In this document: positions 42,273 through 51,944 of the stretch, piece by piece
Layout: each line of letters begins with the position of its first letter
Position numbering within the stretch: position 1 is the stretch's first letter
Origin: Granulicella pectinivorans
GTDB taxonomy: Bacteria > Acidobacteriota > Terriglobia > Terriglobales > Acidobacteriaceae
NCBI RefSeq assembly: GCF_900114625.1
Contig: NZ_FOZL01000001.1
Span: 1,922,001-1,986,000, forward strand
Length of the DNA stretch: 64,000 nucleotides
Direction: 5' to 3'
Program-made: the position numbers and the translations under genes
Notes under the pieces: generated by a model
Databases searched by the model: none
Told to the model about the DNA's origin: nothing
Seen by the model: the letters and a program-made list of their open reading frames with translations, nothing else

Positions 42273-45200
42273 GTGGACATTGCGAAAGAACTTCTGGATG
42301 CTGCTGCTATGCGCCTTGGCATGGCTGGCAGTCACGCGGGCTGCGCTGGCCTCAGAGTATCGCGGCGCGGTGACGTTTGGCGGACTGCCCGTACCCGGGG
42401 CCGTGGTCACGGCCTCGCAGGGCAACAAGAAAGTGGTTGCCATCACCGACATGCGTGGCGTGTATGCCTTTGGCGATCTGCCTGACGGGCGTTGGACGAT
42501 CACCATCGACATGATGTGCTTCGAGACGCAGAAGATGGATGTTGTTATCGCGCCTGGTGGCCCGATGGCAGCATTTGAGATGAAGCTGTTGACGCTCGCG
42601 CAGATACGCAGCGCGTTGAAGCCGGGGGCAGGCATCATTACTCCGGTTCCGCAGTTCAAGGGCGTCCCCGCGGCAGGTCCGGAGACGGCGGACGATATCA
42701 AGCAGCAGGCCGCGGAAGGGCTCTTGATCAACGGAAGCGTGAACAACGCCGCTACCTCGAAATACACGCTGGCACCGCAGTTCGGCAACCGCCGCAATGG
42801 CGGCAAGAGTCTCTACAACGGTGGTGCGGGATTCACGTTCGACAACTCGGCACTGAACGCGCAGCCCTACGCGCTGAGTGGCGCGCCGGTATCGAAGGTG
42901 AGCTACAACCGCTTTACCGGGGTGTTCACGTTTGGCGGCCCGATCAAGATTCCCCATGTGCTGCGCAATGGCCCGAACTTCTTCGTGGCCTACAGCATTG
43001 CGCGGGATCACGATGCTTCGATCCTTCCGGCACTGGTGCCGGATGCAGCAGCGAGAACGGGGGACTTCACGCATGTGGTCGACGCGTCCGGCAAGCCCAT
43101 CGTATTGACGGGCTATCCCACGGGCATCGTGCCGGTGAGCGCTCAGGCCGCTTCCTTGTTGCAGTACTATCCGCTGCCGAACCTCGTGGGGGATGCCCGC
43201 TACAACTACCAGACGCCCATCGTCACCGATACGCAACAGGATTCATTACAAACCCGCCTTAACAAGCAAATCGGAAGGAAAGACAACGTATTTGGCGACT
43301 TTGCATTCCAGAAGACAAAGACGACCTCGCCGAATCTCTTTGCCTTTATCGATACCAACCAGGCACTTGGACTGACCTCCAGCGTCAACTGGTCGCACCG
43401 CTTCAGCCCGCGGCTTGGAACCACTCTCGGATATAAGTTCAGCCGCCTTTCGACACGAAGCACTCCCTACTGGGAGAATCGGTTGAACGTCTCCGGTGTC
43501 GCGGGCATCCATGGCAACAACCAGGACGCAATGAACTGGGGCCCGCCCTCGATCTCGTTCTCGAGCGGCATCTACGGCCTCTCCGACGCGCAGGCATCAT
43601 TCAACCGCAATCGCACAGAGGCGATCTCTCCCTCGGCACAGTGGTCACATCGCGGACACAATCTTTCCTTCGGCATCGACTTCAGGCGCCAGGAATTCAA
43701 CTATCTGCAGCAGCAGAACGCGCGCGGCTCCTTTGCTTTTTCAGGCGCGACGACGGGCTCGGACCTCGCGGACTTCCTGATCGGCATACCCTACACCAGT
43801 GCGCTCAGCACCGGCAATGCAGACAAGTATCTCCGCGAGTCTGTCTATGATGCCTACGTCTCGGACGACTGGCGCGTCAGCCCTCAGTTCACGCTGAACG
43901 TCGGCCTGCGCTGGGAGTATGGTGCCCCGATCACGGAGCTCAAGAACAGGCTGGTGAATCTCGACATCACCCCGGGATTCGCAGCGGTAACGCCTGTGGT
44001 CGCCGGTACGCCTCTTGGACCGCTGACTGGCCAACAACTGCCCAACTCGCTGGTGAAACCGGATAAGACGCATGTGCAGCCGCGCGTCGGTCTCTCGTGG
44101 AGGCCTATCCCAGGATCGTCCCTCGTCGTGCACGCGGGCTATGGCATCTACGCCGACACGTCGGTGTATCAATCGGCAGCCCTGCAGTTGGCGCAGCAGG
44201 CGCCGTTTGCGAAGAGCTTGAGCGTACAGAACTCCGCTGCCTGCCCCTTGACGCTGGCGAATGGATTCAACGCGTGCTCGACGACGACAGCGGATCTCTT
44301 CGCGGTCGATCCCAACTTCCGCGTTGGCTACGCGCAGACATGGAATGTCTCCGCGCAGAAGGATCTGCCGGGATCGCTGCAGGGAACGCTCAGCTACCTC
44401 GGGATCAAGGGCACACGCGGCAATCAGGAGTTCTTCCCCAACACCTACGCGCTTGGCGGCGTCGCAACGGGCGCTCCTGTCGGCTTTGCCTACCTGACCT
44501 CGAATGGAAATTCGACACGCGAACAGGGACAGGCACAGCTACGGCGCAGACTGCACAACGGGCTTACGGCTTCGGTGCAATACACCTACTCGAAGTCGGT
44601 CGATAACGATGCTGCACTCGGTGGCCAGGGACCGGTCACTCCCGGTGCGACGACGACGTCAGCGAGCAACGTGGCCTATGCCCAGGACTGGCGCAATCTC
44701 CGTGCAGAGCGATCGCGATCGACCTTCGATCAGAGACATCTGGTGAATGCAACCTTGCAGTACACGACGGGCATGGGAATCGGCGGTCACTCGTTGATGA
44801 ATGGCTGGCGTGGTGCGGCCTATAAGGAGTGGACGGTGCAGACGACGTTGAGTGTAGGCAGCGGCTTGCCGGAGACGCCTATCTACGGCCTTGCGCTGCC
44901 GGGCACGGGACACACAGGCAATCTGCGGCCCGACGTCACGGGAGTCGCACTCTATCAGTCCTCGCCCGGATACTTCCTGAACGCGTCGGCTTACACGGCC
45001 CCGGTTGCCGGTCGGTTTGGGACGGCTGGCAGGAACTCGATTACAGGTCCGAGTCAGTTCACCATGAACGCCTCGGCCTCGCGAACGTTCCGGTTGAATC
45101 ACCGGTTCAATCTGGACGCGCGGGTCGACGCAACGAATGTGCTGAATCACGTTACATATACGGCATACAACACGCTCCTTCTGTTCAGCCAGCAGACAGC

Positions 45201-45303
45201 GGCGGCTGGAACGCCGGTGACGCAGACGAACTCGCAGTTTGGAGCACCTTCGTCAACGAACGGAATGCGAAGCCTGCAAACTACAGTCCGGGTGAGGTTC
45301 TGA
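42247..45303 (+). CDS. TonB-receptor-like outer-membrane protein with carboxypeptidase-regulatory domain
   Basis: Up to 1018 residues. The signal segment is LRKNFWMLLLCALAWLAVTRAALAS, followed by a CarboxypepD_reg sandwich (YRGAVTFGGLPVPGAVVTASQGNKK) and a long barrel (VSDDWRVSPQFTLNVGLRWEYG, WNVSAQKDLPGSLQGTLSYLGIKGT) ending SLQTTVRVRF. The plug is shorter and less conserved than in the other three receptors, with GLLINGSVNNAATSKYTLAPQFGNRRNGG in its place. Start codons at ATG 42247, TTG 42280 and ATG 42298 are all possible; the first overlaps the TIGR03435 gene by 26 bases. The stop overlaps the VWA gene start by one base (TGATG), so the two are coupled. Confidence 0.82.
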   Translation: MWRSLLKTEWTLRKNFWMLLLCALAWLAVTRAALASEYRGAVTFGGLPVPGAVVTASQGNKKVVAITDMRGVYAFGDLPDGRWTITIDMMCFETQKMDVVIAPGGPMAAFEMKLLTLAQIRSALKPGAGIITPVPQFKGVPAAGPETADDIKQQAAEGLLINGSVNNAATSKYTLAPQFGNRRNGGKSLYNGGAGFTFDNSALNAQPYALSGAPVSKVSYNRFTGVFTFGGPIKIPHVLRNGPNFFVAYSIARDHDASILPALVPDAAARTGDFTHVVDASGKPIVLTGYPTGIVPVSAQAASLLQYYPLPNLVGDARYNYQTPIVTDTQQDSLQTRLNKQIGRKDNVFGDFAFQKTKTTSPNLFAFIDTNQALGLTSSVNWSHRFSPRLGTTLGYKFSRLSTRSTPYWENRLNVSGVAGIHGNNQDAMNWGPPSISFSSGIYGLSDAQASFNRNRTEAISPSAQWSHRGHNLSFGIDFRRQEFNYLQQQNARGSFAFSGATTGSDLADFLIGIPYTSALSTGNADKYLRESVYDAYVSDDWRVSPQFTLNVGLRWEYGAPITELKNRLVNLDITPGFAAVTPVVAGTPLGPLTGQQLPNSLVKPDKTHVQPRVGLSWRPIPGSSLVVHAGYGIYADTSVYQSAALQLAQQAPFAKSLSVQNSAACPLTLANGFNACSTTTADLFAVDPNFRVGYAQTWNVSAQKDLPGSLQGTLSYLGIKGTRGNQEFFPNTYALGGVATGAPVGFAYLTSNGNSTREQGQAQLRRRLHNGLTASVQYTYSKSVDNDAALGGQGPVTPGATTTSASNVAYAQDWRNLRAERSRSTFDQRHLVNATLQYTTGMGIGGHSLMNGWRGAAYKEWTVQTTLSVGSGLPETPIYGLALPGTGHTGNLRPDVTGVALYQSSPGYFLNASAYTAPVAGRFGTAGRNSITGPSQFTMNASASRTFRLNHRFNLDARVDATNVLNHVTYTAYNTLLLFSQQTAAAGTPVTQTNSQFGAPSSTNGMRSLQTTVRVRF

Positions 45304-47414
45304 TGAGACGCGTGCTGATAGCGATCACGTTTGGGTTGACACTGCCGATCATGGGGCAGCAGATCGGACAGAATAAGTCATCCGAAGGCGCGACCACCTA
45401 CACGATGAGTGTGAAGTCCCAGCTCGTCGTCGAGACGGTAACGGTGAAGGACAAGAGCGGCAAGCCTGTGACCGGCTTGACGGCGAAGGACTTCGCGATC
45501 ACCGAAGACGGCACACCGCAGACGATCAAGTTTGCGGAGTTCCAGGAACTTCCAGGACCCGTACCGATGCCTTCCCCTGCGAAGGGTACCGAGGAGGTCA
45601 AGATCTACCGGCAGCTCGCGAAGTCGCAGATCGCGACCGAAGCCCCGGGTACAACGAAATACAAGGACCGGCGGCTGCTGGCGTTGTATTTCGATATGTC
45701 GGCGATGCCTCCTGCAGATCAACTGCGGGCCTTGCTGGCCGCGCAGAAGTTCATCCGCACGCAAATGTCTAGTGCAGATCAACTGGCGATCCTGCGTTAC
45801 GCAGGCGGATCGGTGGATGTACTCGCCGATTTCACCAGCGATCGGAACCGTCTGTTGAGCGTCGTCGAGACACTGGCTGTCGGCGAAGGCCAGGGACAGG
45901 ACGAAGATCCCGGGGACGCAAGCAATTCCGATGCGGGTGCCGCGTTCGGACAGGACTCGAGCGAGTTCAACATCTTCAATACGGATAGGCAACTTTCCGC
46001 GTTACAGACTGCCGCCAAGATGCTTGGCAGCCTGAATGAGAAGAAGTCGCTCATCTATTTTGCAAGCGGTATGCGTCTGAACGGCATGAATAACCAGGCA
46101 CAACTGCACGCCACTATCGACGCGGCTATTCGCGCTGGCGTCTCATTCTGGCCAATCGACGCGCGTGGCCTCGTGGCGCAGGCCCCCCTGGGCGATGCTA
46201 CCAAGGGCTCGCCGGGGAACGCAGGCATGTACTCCGGCGCCGCCGCTGCCGCGGTGAGTTCGAACTTCCAACAGTCGCAGGACACGCTCTATGCGCTCGC
46301 AGGCGACACGGGCGGCAAGGCCCTGTTCGACAACAACGATCTCGGCCGTGGCATCGTGAACGCGCAGGAGGCTGTCACGAGCTACTACATCGTCGGCTAC
46401 TACACCACGAACACAAATCCCGATGGACGCTTCCGCAAGATCAAGCTGACGATCGCCGATGCGCGTGCCGACAAGGTCGACTATCGCCAGGGATACTACG
46501 CGGGTAAGGTCTTCGCGAAGTTTACGGCGGTCGATAAGGAACGTCAGCTTGAAGATGCCCTGATGCTGAACGATCCCATCACCGAACTCACCATCGCGAT
46601 GGAGATCAACTACTTTCAGTTGAATCGCGCCGAGTACTTCGTGCCCATCGTGGTGAAGATTCCGGGACGTGAACTGGCGTTGGCAAAGAAGGGTGGCGCT
46701 GATCATACGGTCATCGACTTCATCGGCGAGATCAAGGACAACTTCGGCGGCACGACGGTCTCGAATATCTACGACAAGGTGGATATCAAACTGAGCGATG
46801 CGACGGCGCAGGAACTCGCGAAGAGACCGGTCGAATACGACACAGGCTTCACGCTTCTTCCCGGCAAGTACACCATCAAGTTCCTTGCACGAGACGATGA
46901 AACGGGCCGCATCGGGACCTATCAGTCCACGTTTGTGATTCCCAACCTGAACAAGGAAGACAAGAAGATCGCGACGAGCTCAGTGGTCTTGAGCAGCCAG
47001 TTGATCGCTTCGAAGGATGCCTTGTTCAACGCCTCGAAGGACAAGGATAAGGCGAAGCAGGAGGCGGTCGACCCTCTGGTGCAGAACGGTCGGAAGATGA
47101 TTCCGAGCGTGACGCGTGTGTTCAGCCAGGGTCGCAATCTGTATGTCTACCTGCAGGCCTACGAGCAGAACGTAACAACGCCCACCCCTCTGGTTGCCTA
47201 CGTCACCTTCTATCAGGATGGCAAGAAGGTGTTCGAGACGAAGCCGATAGAGGCTACGGCCACGGTGAGCGGACGTCTGCAGATCATTCCTCTGGACTTC
47301 ACGATCGGGCTCGATCAGGTGCCTCCGGGCAAGTACGACTGCCAGGTGACTGTGGTTGATCCTGAGGGAGCGAAGGGTGCATTCTGGCAGGGGCCGTTAA
47401 TGGTCGTACCATAA
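45303..47414 (+). CDS. VWFA-related acidobacterial protein (TIGR03436 type)
   Basis: A 703-residue exported protein. After the signal peptide (RRVLIAITFGLTLPIMG) comes a short beta region (VETVTVKDKSGKPVTGLTAKDFAITEDG, residues about 38-65) and a von Willebrand A fold (residues 115-370): LLALYFDMSAMPPADQ has a degenerate metal site (D-x-S-x-M rather than D-x-S-x-S), then DQLAILRYAGGSVDVLADFT, KKSLIYFASGM and PIDARGL. The C-terminal 300 residues are beta-rich. Such proteins probably mediate adhesion or envelope assembly. The start overlaps the receptor stop, which suggests a shared complex. The long upstream frame from 44829 is read through the receptor gene and is not used. Confidence 0.8.
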   Translation: MRRVLIAITFGLTLPIMGQQIGQNKSSEGATTYTMSVKSQLVVETVTVKDKSGKPVTGLTAKDFAITEDGTPQTIKFAEFQELPGPVPMPSPAKGTEEVKIYRQLAKSQIATEAPGTTKYKDRRLLALYFDMSAMPPADQLRALLAAQKFIRTQMSSADQLAILRYAGGSVDVLADFTSDRNRLLSVVETLAVGEGQGQDEDPGDASNSDAGAAFGQDSSEFNIFNTDRQLSALQTAAKMLGSLNEKKSLIYFASGMRLNGMNNQAQLHATIDAAIRAGVSFWPIDARGLVAQAPLGDATKGSPGNAGMYSGAAAAAVSSNFQQSQDTLYALAGDTGGKALFDNNDLGRGIVNAQEAVTSYYIVGYYTTNTNPDGRFRKIKLTIADARADKVDYRQGYYAGKVFAKFTAVDKERQLEDALMLNDPITELTIAMEINYFQLNRAEYFVPIVVKIPGRELALAKKGGADHTVIDFIGEIKDNFGGTTVSNIYDKVDIKLSDATAQELAKRPVEYDTGFTLLPGKYTIKFLARDDETGRIGTYQSTFVIPNLNKEDKKIATSSVVLSSQLIASKDALFNASKDKDKAKQEAVDPLVQNGRKMIPSVTRVFSQGRNLYVYLQAYEQNVTTPTPLVAYVTFYQDGKKVFETKPIEATATVSGRLQIIPLDFTIGLDQVPPGKYDCQVTVVDPEGAKGAFWQGPLMVVP

Positions 47415-47497
47415 CGGCATCGCGCCACGTCTCGGCACACTGCGTGGCGACCTCGAGTTGCATTGGCCTGGATCGCAGGGTAGTAAGACTCGTACCC

Positions 47498-48574
47498 CTA
47501 GCGTGCCTTCTTCTTCGCCGGTTTGGCGGTTGTTTCACTGGCTTTTGGGGCGCCTGTGGTCTGACGGACGATGAGGCGGGTTGGGATCACTGCCTCCGTT
47601 TCCGGACGGCCGTCGGGCTGGAGGTGGGAGAGGAGGCTTCGGACGGCTTTCTGGGCGAGGTCCTTGCAGGACATGCGGATGGTGGTGAGGGGCGGGATGG
47701 TGTATTCGGCGAGATGGATGTTGTCGAAGCCGATCAGGGAGAAGTCCTCTGGAACCCTGAGCTTAGCCTCGAAGAGTGCGTGCTGGACGCCGATGGCGGT
47801 CATGTCGTTCGAGCACATGATGGCGGTGGGCCAGTGGTTGAGCGCGAGGATCTTGTTCATGGCGTCGCGTCCGCCGTCGAGGGTGTGGTCGCCTTCGATG
47901 ATCCAGCTCTTTTCCGCGGGGAGCCCGGAGGATTTGAGGCAGTCGAGGAAGGCGGTCCTACGGGCCTGCGCGGAGACGAGATGCAAAGGCCCTGTGATGA
48001 AGCCGATTTTGCGGTGGCCGAGGACGGCGAGGTGCTGGACGGCCTCGTAGAGGCCTTCGCGGTAGTCGACGCTGAGGGTGGAGCTGCGGGGCTGTTTTGA
48101 GGGGGAGTCGATGAAGATCGAGGGGATATCGATGGCGGCGAAGCGCTCGATGAAGGTCTCGCCGAAGCCGAAGGTCATGATGGCGACGCCGTCGACTTTG
48201 CGCTCGAGCATGCGGCGGGCTACGACCTCCATTTTTGCGGGGTCGTGGGAGGTGGAGGCGATGAGGATCTCGTAGCCGCGCTCGACGGCGACGCGCTCAA
48301 ACTCTTGAATCAATTCGGGAAAGAAGGGGTTGGTGATCTCGGAGACGATGAGTCCGAGGAGCTTGGATTTGCCGCTGACGAGGGCTCGGGCCTGGGTGTT
48401 GGGGAGGTAGTTGAGCTCGGCGACGGACTTCCAGACGCGCTCGGCGAGGGCGGGATCTACGGTAGGGACGCGGTTGAGCGCCCGTGAGACGGTGGCGATG
48501 GAGACTCCGGCGTGTGCGGCTACGTAGTGGATGTCGATCTTGCGCTTGGGGTCGCGCTTGGGTTCGGATTTCAA
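47498..48574 (-). CDS. LacI-family transcriptional regulator 2
   Basis: A 358-residue regulator. The DNA-binding part reads DIHYVAAHAGVSIATVSRALN (HTH) with the hinge LPNTQARALVSGKS. The sensor domain has LLGLIVSEITNPFFPELIQEFERVA, IFIDSPSK, KIGFITGPLHLVSAQARR and DFSLIGFDNIHLAEYTIPPLTTIRM. The C-terminal tail is Lys-rich. Its targets are not certain: the nearest LacI-like palindrome is GAAAACGTTTTC before araA at 50443, about 2 kb upstream of its start, so control of arabinose use is possible. A TGATCC/GGATCA repeat just ahead of the gene (48580-48596) might serve autoregulation. Confidence 0.9.
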   Translation of the reverse strand: MKSEPKRDPKRKIDIHYVAAHAGVSIATVSRALNRVPTVDPALAERVWKSVAELNYLPNTQARALVSGKSKLLGLIVSEITNPFFPELIQEFERVAVERGYEILIASTSHDPAKMEVVARRMLERKVDGVAIMTFGFGETFIERFAAIDIPSIFIDSPSKQPRSSTLSVDYREGLYEAVQHLAVLGHRKIGFITGPLHLVSAQARRTAFLDCLKSSGLPAEKSWIIEGDHTLDGGRDAMNKILALNHWPTAIMCSNDMTAIGVQHALFEAKLRVPEDFSLIGFDNIHLAEYTIPPLTTIRMSCKDLAQKAVRSLLSHLQPDGRPETEAVIPTRLIVRQTTGAPKASETTAKPAKKKAR

Positions 48575-49094
48575 CGGGGTGATCCTCAGGGGATCATTAT
48601 CGCAAATGCAGGGCTAAGGCTTATGGAGGGCAGGGCTTAGGGCTTAGAAGGCTGGGTTTGTGGTGGATTGGTCCGACCTCATGGCTCAAAAAGTGGTATG
48701 TCTTGCACCATCCTTGTGCATTGGCCGTATCGTGATGATCTAAAGGGTTATGGGGCGGTGACGCGAATTTCCCAATGTTTCACCAGGAGGTTTTGTGCGC
48801 GTTTTTGTGGACAGAACGTGGGCCAAAGTGTGGAAAACGTGGACAGAAAGCGGTGTTTTGGGGAAGTGGTATGTTTTTGGTCGATCATCGCACCGCCGAA
48901 GTGTTGGATCGACTGGCAGTCCTAAGTTGCTGCGCTACAATCGACTGGCACTCTTTCAAAGCGTTCGGACATTTGACTCTGCGCTACCTGCGTACCTCCA
49001 ACTCTTGCGATTGAATTCGACGAAACGGGTTCCGCGGTTGTGGATTGTGGGAGATCAGAGTGGCCGCTACAACATTGCGCGCGAAGGGAAGGTC
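48575..49094. other. Long intergenic region with GTGG repeats
   Basis: About 520 bases with no believable gene. The open frame starting GTG 48795 continues into the membrane protein, but its first 100 residues are atypical (Trp/Arg-rich, no family). At 48807, 48818, 48830 and 48839 the motif GTGG recurs at spacings of 11, 12 and 9 bases. A TGATCC/GGATCA inverted repeat (48580-48596) and short GGGCTTA repeats (about 48635-48650) lie near the LacI gene. Confidence 0.4.
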
Positions 49095-50333
49095 ATGCAG
49101 GACTCAAACGTAGTGGACAAGAGACACACAGTATTTTCAGTCTTCGAGAAAGAGCCGTTGTTCCTGGTGTTGGCTTTTCTGTTGTGCGGAATCGTGAGTA
49201 TTCTCAAAGGTCTCCATCGCCCGAGCGATTGGGCTGCCACGCAAGCTCTGATCGACTACCACTTTGGCTTTGTCAAGAGGGGGCTGTTCGGAGCTACGGT
49301 GGCGCATTGGTTCCATTTAGAGCACTATGCGCGGTTTGTTGTGCTCTCCTTTCTGCTGTTGGGTGTTCTTTTTCTAAGCTTCGGCTTGTTGGCCTTTCGG
49401 AGCCGGTTTTTTTCTAACACAGGCTCGGCCGCCCTCGTCATTCTGTTCGTCTCCAGTTACTCCGTGACCTACCTTACGGACCTCGTGGGGTATATGGACA
49501 TCCTTCTCGCCCTCCTGACCATCCTCCTTGTGTCCATTCGAAAAACCAGGATGCGTTTCTACGCAGCCCTCCCTTTGTGTCTCCTTGCCCCACTCCTGCA
49601 CGAGATGTTCTTCATCGTGTTTCTGCCGACGATCCTCTTTACCTTCCTCATGGATGGGCTGCTCACGGAAAGGCCTAAGGAGCGGAACTCTGCATGGATC
49701 GGTGGCGGCTCAATTGCTCTTCTTGCTGCTGCGATTACTTTGAGAACCTCGCTGGAGAGTTCGCTGTCTGCTGTTCATGTTCGGGAAATTCAGCAGGTGC
49801 TGGCTGCGCGTTCCGACTTTCCGCTTTATGGTGAGTTTTTCAAGGTTCTGTCGCGATCAGGCAAGGACAATCTGATTTTGATGCAAGGGGTTATTCTCCA
49901 CGATCACCGGTGGGGCTTCAATTTCATCGTGAGTCTGTTCGTGTTCGGCCCCACGGCAATTCTGTTGTGGCTGGGGATTCGCAAACTACTGGCCTCGCTG
50001 CTCCCTGTCAGCAGAAGCGGATATGCCAGCTTCGTTGCTGCGGTGGCAGTGGCGTCTCCTGTGTTCATGAACTTTCTTGGTCTTGATAACAGCAGGTGGA
50101 ACGCTTTGGTTTGTTTGAATGCGGCCTTGCTCTTCCTTGTCTTGCTCCGGTTTTCACCGAATGTGAAGTGGTCGCCTGCGTTCCTGAGAGCGGTCCTATT
50201 GTTCACCGCTCTCAATATGGCGACCGAATACCGCCTGATGAACACGCTGCCCGGAAACGCCTTCCCTTTCACGAACTCTACGATTGACGCGATCCAATCC
50301 ATCCGGCATGGGGGGTTGGTCCCGGTTGACTAA
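49095..50333 (+). CDS. Polytopic membrane protein, unknown function
   Basis: A 412-residue inner-membrane protein with about nine hydrophobic helices (for example PLFLVLAFLLCGIVSILKG, FVVLSFLLLGVLFLSFGLLAF, YMDILLALLTILLVSI, FYAALPLCLLAPLLHEMFFIVFLPTILF). I recognise no family with confidence; the build recalls glycan-polymerase or GT-C-like proteins. ATG 49095 (MQDSNVVDKRHTVFS) is preferred over the far upstream GTG 48795 because the extra 100 residues look spurious. It stands alone between the second LacI gene and araA. The ending sequence is soluble. Confidence 0.6.
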   Translation: MQDSNVVDKRHTVFSVFEKEPLFLVLAFLLCGIVSILKGLHRPSDWAATQALIDYHFGFVKRGLFGATVAHWFHLEHYARFVVLSFLLLGVLFLSFGLLAFRSRFFSNTGSAALVILFVSSYSVTYLTDLVGYMDILLALLTILLVSIRKTRMRFYAALPLCLLAPLLHEMFFIVFLPTILFTFLMDGLLTERPKERNSAWIGGGSIALLAAAITLRTSLESSLSAVHVREIQQVLAARSDFPLYGEFFKVLSRSGKDNLILMQGVILHDHRWGFNFIVSLFVFGPTAILLWLGIRKLLASLLPVSRSGYASFVAAVAVASPVFMNFLGLDNSRWNALVCLNAALLFLVLLRFSPNVKWSPAFLRAVLLFTALNMATEYRLMNTLPGNAFPFTNSTIDAIQSIRHGGLVPVD

Positions 50334-50400
50334 GGGTGGTCCTTCCAGGTTGCGCCTGAAGTGTGGCGTCGGCGCGGTGTTGCGTTTTCCGATGTCTGGA

Positions 50401-50454
50401 TTGACATGGTGGGAAGTGGGATTATATGTTTGGGCTGGATGTGAAAACGTTTTC
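50401..50454 (+). promoter_or_regulatory. araA promoter with LacI-type palindrome
   Basis: TTGACA (50401-50406) with TATATG (50423-50428, 16-base spacer) or TATGTT (50425-50430) is followed by the perfect palindrome GAAAACGTTTTC (50443-50454). The distance from -35 to the operator is about the same as at the other LacI-controlled promoters here. The central CG suits a LacI-family repressor. Confidence 0.7.
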
Positions 50455-50469
50455 TTGGGGTGATTTGTC

Positions 50470-51924
50470 TTGGTCAATCTCGATTCGTTGGAAGTGTGGT
50501 TTGTGGCGGGGAGTCAGCATCTGTATGGGCCGGAGGCGCTGGCGCAGGTGAGCGCGAATGCGCGGGTGATTGCGGAGTCGCTGGCGGCGGAAAAAACGAT
50601 TCCGGTGAAGATCGTGTTCAAGCCCATCGTCACGACGACCGACGAGGTGCGCGGGGTGGTGCGGGAGGCGAATGCTTCGACCGCCTGCATCGGGCTGGTG
50701 TTCTGGATGCATACGTTTTCGCCGGCGAAGATGTGGATCGCGGGGCTGAACTCGCTGGATAAGCCGTTTCTGCATCTGCATACGCAGTTCAACAAGGCGC
50801 TGCCGTACGCGACGATCGATATGGACTTCATGAACCTGAACCAGGCGGCGCATGGGGATCGGGAGTTTGGGTTCATTACAGCTCGGCTGAAACTGCGGCG
50901 GAAGGTTGTCGTCGGGTTCTGGCAGGATGCGGCGACCGTGAGCGAGATCGCGGCGTGGACGCGGGCGGCGGCGGGGTGGCATGAGTCGCGGAACCTGAAG
51001 GTGGTGCGGTTTGGCGACAATATGCGCGAGGTCGCGGTGACCGAGGGCAATAAGGTGTCGGCCGAGGCGGCGCTGGGGTACAGCGTGAATGGGTATGGCG
51101 TGGGCGACCTGGTGGCGAGGATGAATGCGTTCTCGGATGCCGAGGTGAACGCGCTGGTCGAGGAGTATCGGGATACGTATACGATTCGGCCGGAGCATGA
51201 CCGGGCGGACTCGATCTTTACCGCGGCGAAGATCGAGCTGGGGCTCAGAGCGTTTCTGGTGGAGGGCGGTTTTGGGGCGTTTACGGATACGTTCCAGGAT
51301 CTGTATGGGCTGGAGCAGTTGCCGGGAATTGCCGTCCAGAGGCTGATGGCGGATGGGTATGGGTTTGCCGGGGAAGGCGACTGGAAGATCGCGGCGCTGG
51401 TGCGGGTGATGAAGGTGATGGCGCAGGGGATGACGGGCGGGACCTCGTTTATGGAGGACTATACCTACGACTTTGCGGGGACGCCGAAGGTGCTGGGGTC
51501 GCATATGTTGGAGATCTGTCCGTCGATTGCGAATGCGAAGCCAAGCCTGGAGGTGCATGCGCTGGGGATTGGCGGGAAGGCGGATCCGGTGAGGCTGGTG
51601 TTTACGGCTCCGGCGGGACCGGCGGTGATGGCTTCGATGGTGGAGATGGGGAGTGGGTTCCGGCTGGTGGTGAACGAAGTCGATGTGATGTTGCCGGAGG
51701 AGCCGCTGCCCAAGCTGCCGGTGGCTCGGGCGATCTGGGTTCCGCGGCCGAACTTGAAGGTTGGGGCGGCGGCGTGGATCTATGCGGGTGGAGCGCATCA
51801 CTCGGGGTTCTCGCAGGCTTTGACGACGGAGCATCTGGAGGACTTTGCGGAGATGGCGGGGGTGGAGTTGCTGGTCATTGATAACGACACGAAGCTGCGG
51901 GAGTTTCGGTCGCGGCTTCGGTAG
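50470..51924 (+). CDS. araA: L-arabinose isomerase
   Basis: A 484-residue enzyme that interconverts L-arabinose and L-ribulose. Signature segments are NLDSLEVWFVAGSQHLYGPEAL at the start, CIGLVFWMHTFSPAKMWIAGL near residue 75, HTQFNKALPYATIDMDFMNLNQAAHGDREF, and a metal-site region with the Glu and His residues in GLRAFLVEGGFGAFTDTFQDL and GGTSFMEDYTYDF plus GSHMLEICPSI. It begins with a TTG codon at 50470; GGGGTGAT lies about seven bases ahead, and no other start is close. araB and araD are not in the window. A palindrome and promoter directly precede it. A hairpin follows its stop. Confidence 0.93.
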   Translation: MVNLDSLEVWFVAGSQHLYGPEALAQVSANARVIAESLAAEKTIPVKIVFKPIVTTTDEVRGVVREANASTACIGLVFWMHTFSPAKMWIAGLNSLDKPFLHLHTQFNKALPYATIDMDFMNLNQAAHGDREFGFITARLKLRRKVVVGFWQDAATVSEIAAWTRAAAGWHESRNLKVVRFGDNMREVAVTEGNKVSAEAALGYSVNGYGVGDLVARMNAFSDAEVNALVEEYRDTYTIRPEHDRADSIFTAAKIELGLRAFLVEGGFGAFTDTFQDLYGLEQLPGIAVQRLMADGYGFAGEGDWKIAALVRVMKVMAQGMTGGTSFMEDYTYDFAGTPKVLGSHMLEICPSIANAKPSLEVHALGIGGKADPVRLVFTAPAGPAVMASMVEMGSGFRLVVNEVDVMLPEEPLPKLPVARAIWVPRPNLKVGAAAWIYAGGAHHSGFSQALTTEHLEDFAEMAGVELLVIDNDTKLREFRSRLR

Positions 51925-51944
51925 GGAATTGAGGCGGGGACGAA

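Noticed and set aside
44829..45302. N-terminal extension of the VWA gene
   Set aside because: It is the out-of-frame reading of the receptor gene; a signal peptide starts at 45303.
48580..48596. TGATCC/GGATCA repeat as a certain operator of LacI 2
   Set aside because: Spacing of five bases and lack of a second copy make it weak evidence; kept only as a remark.
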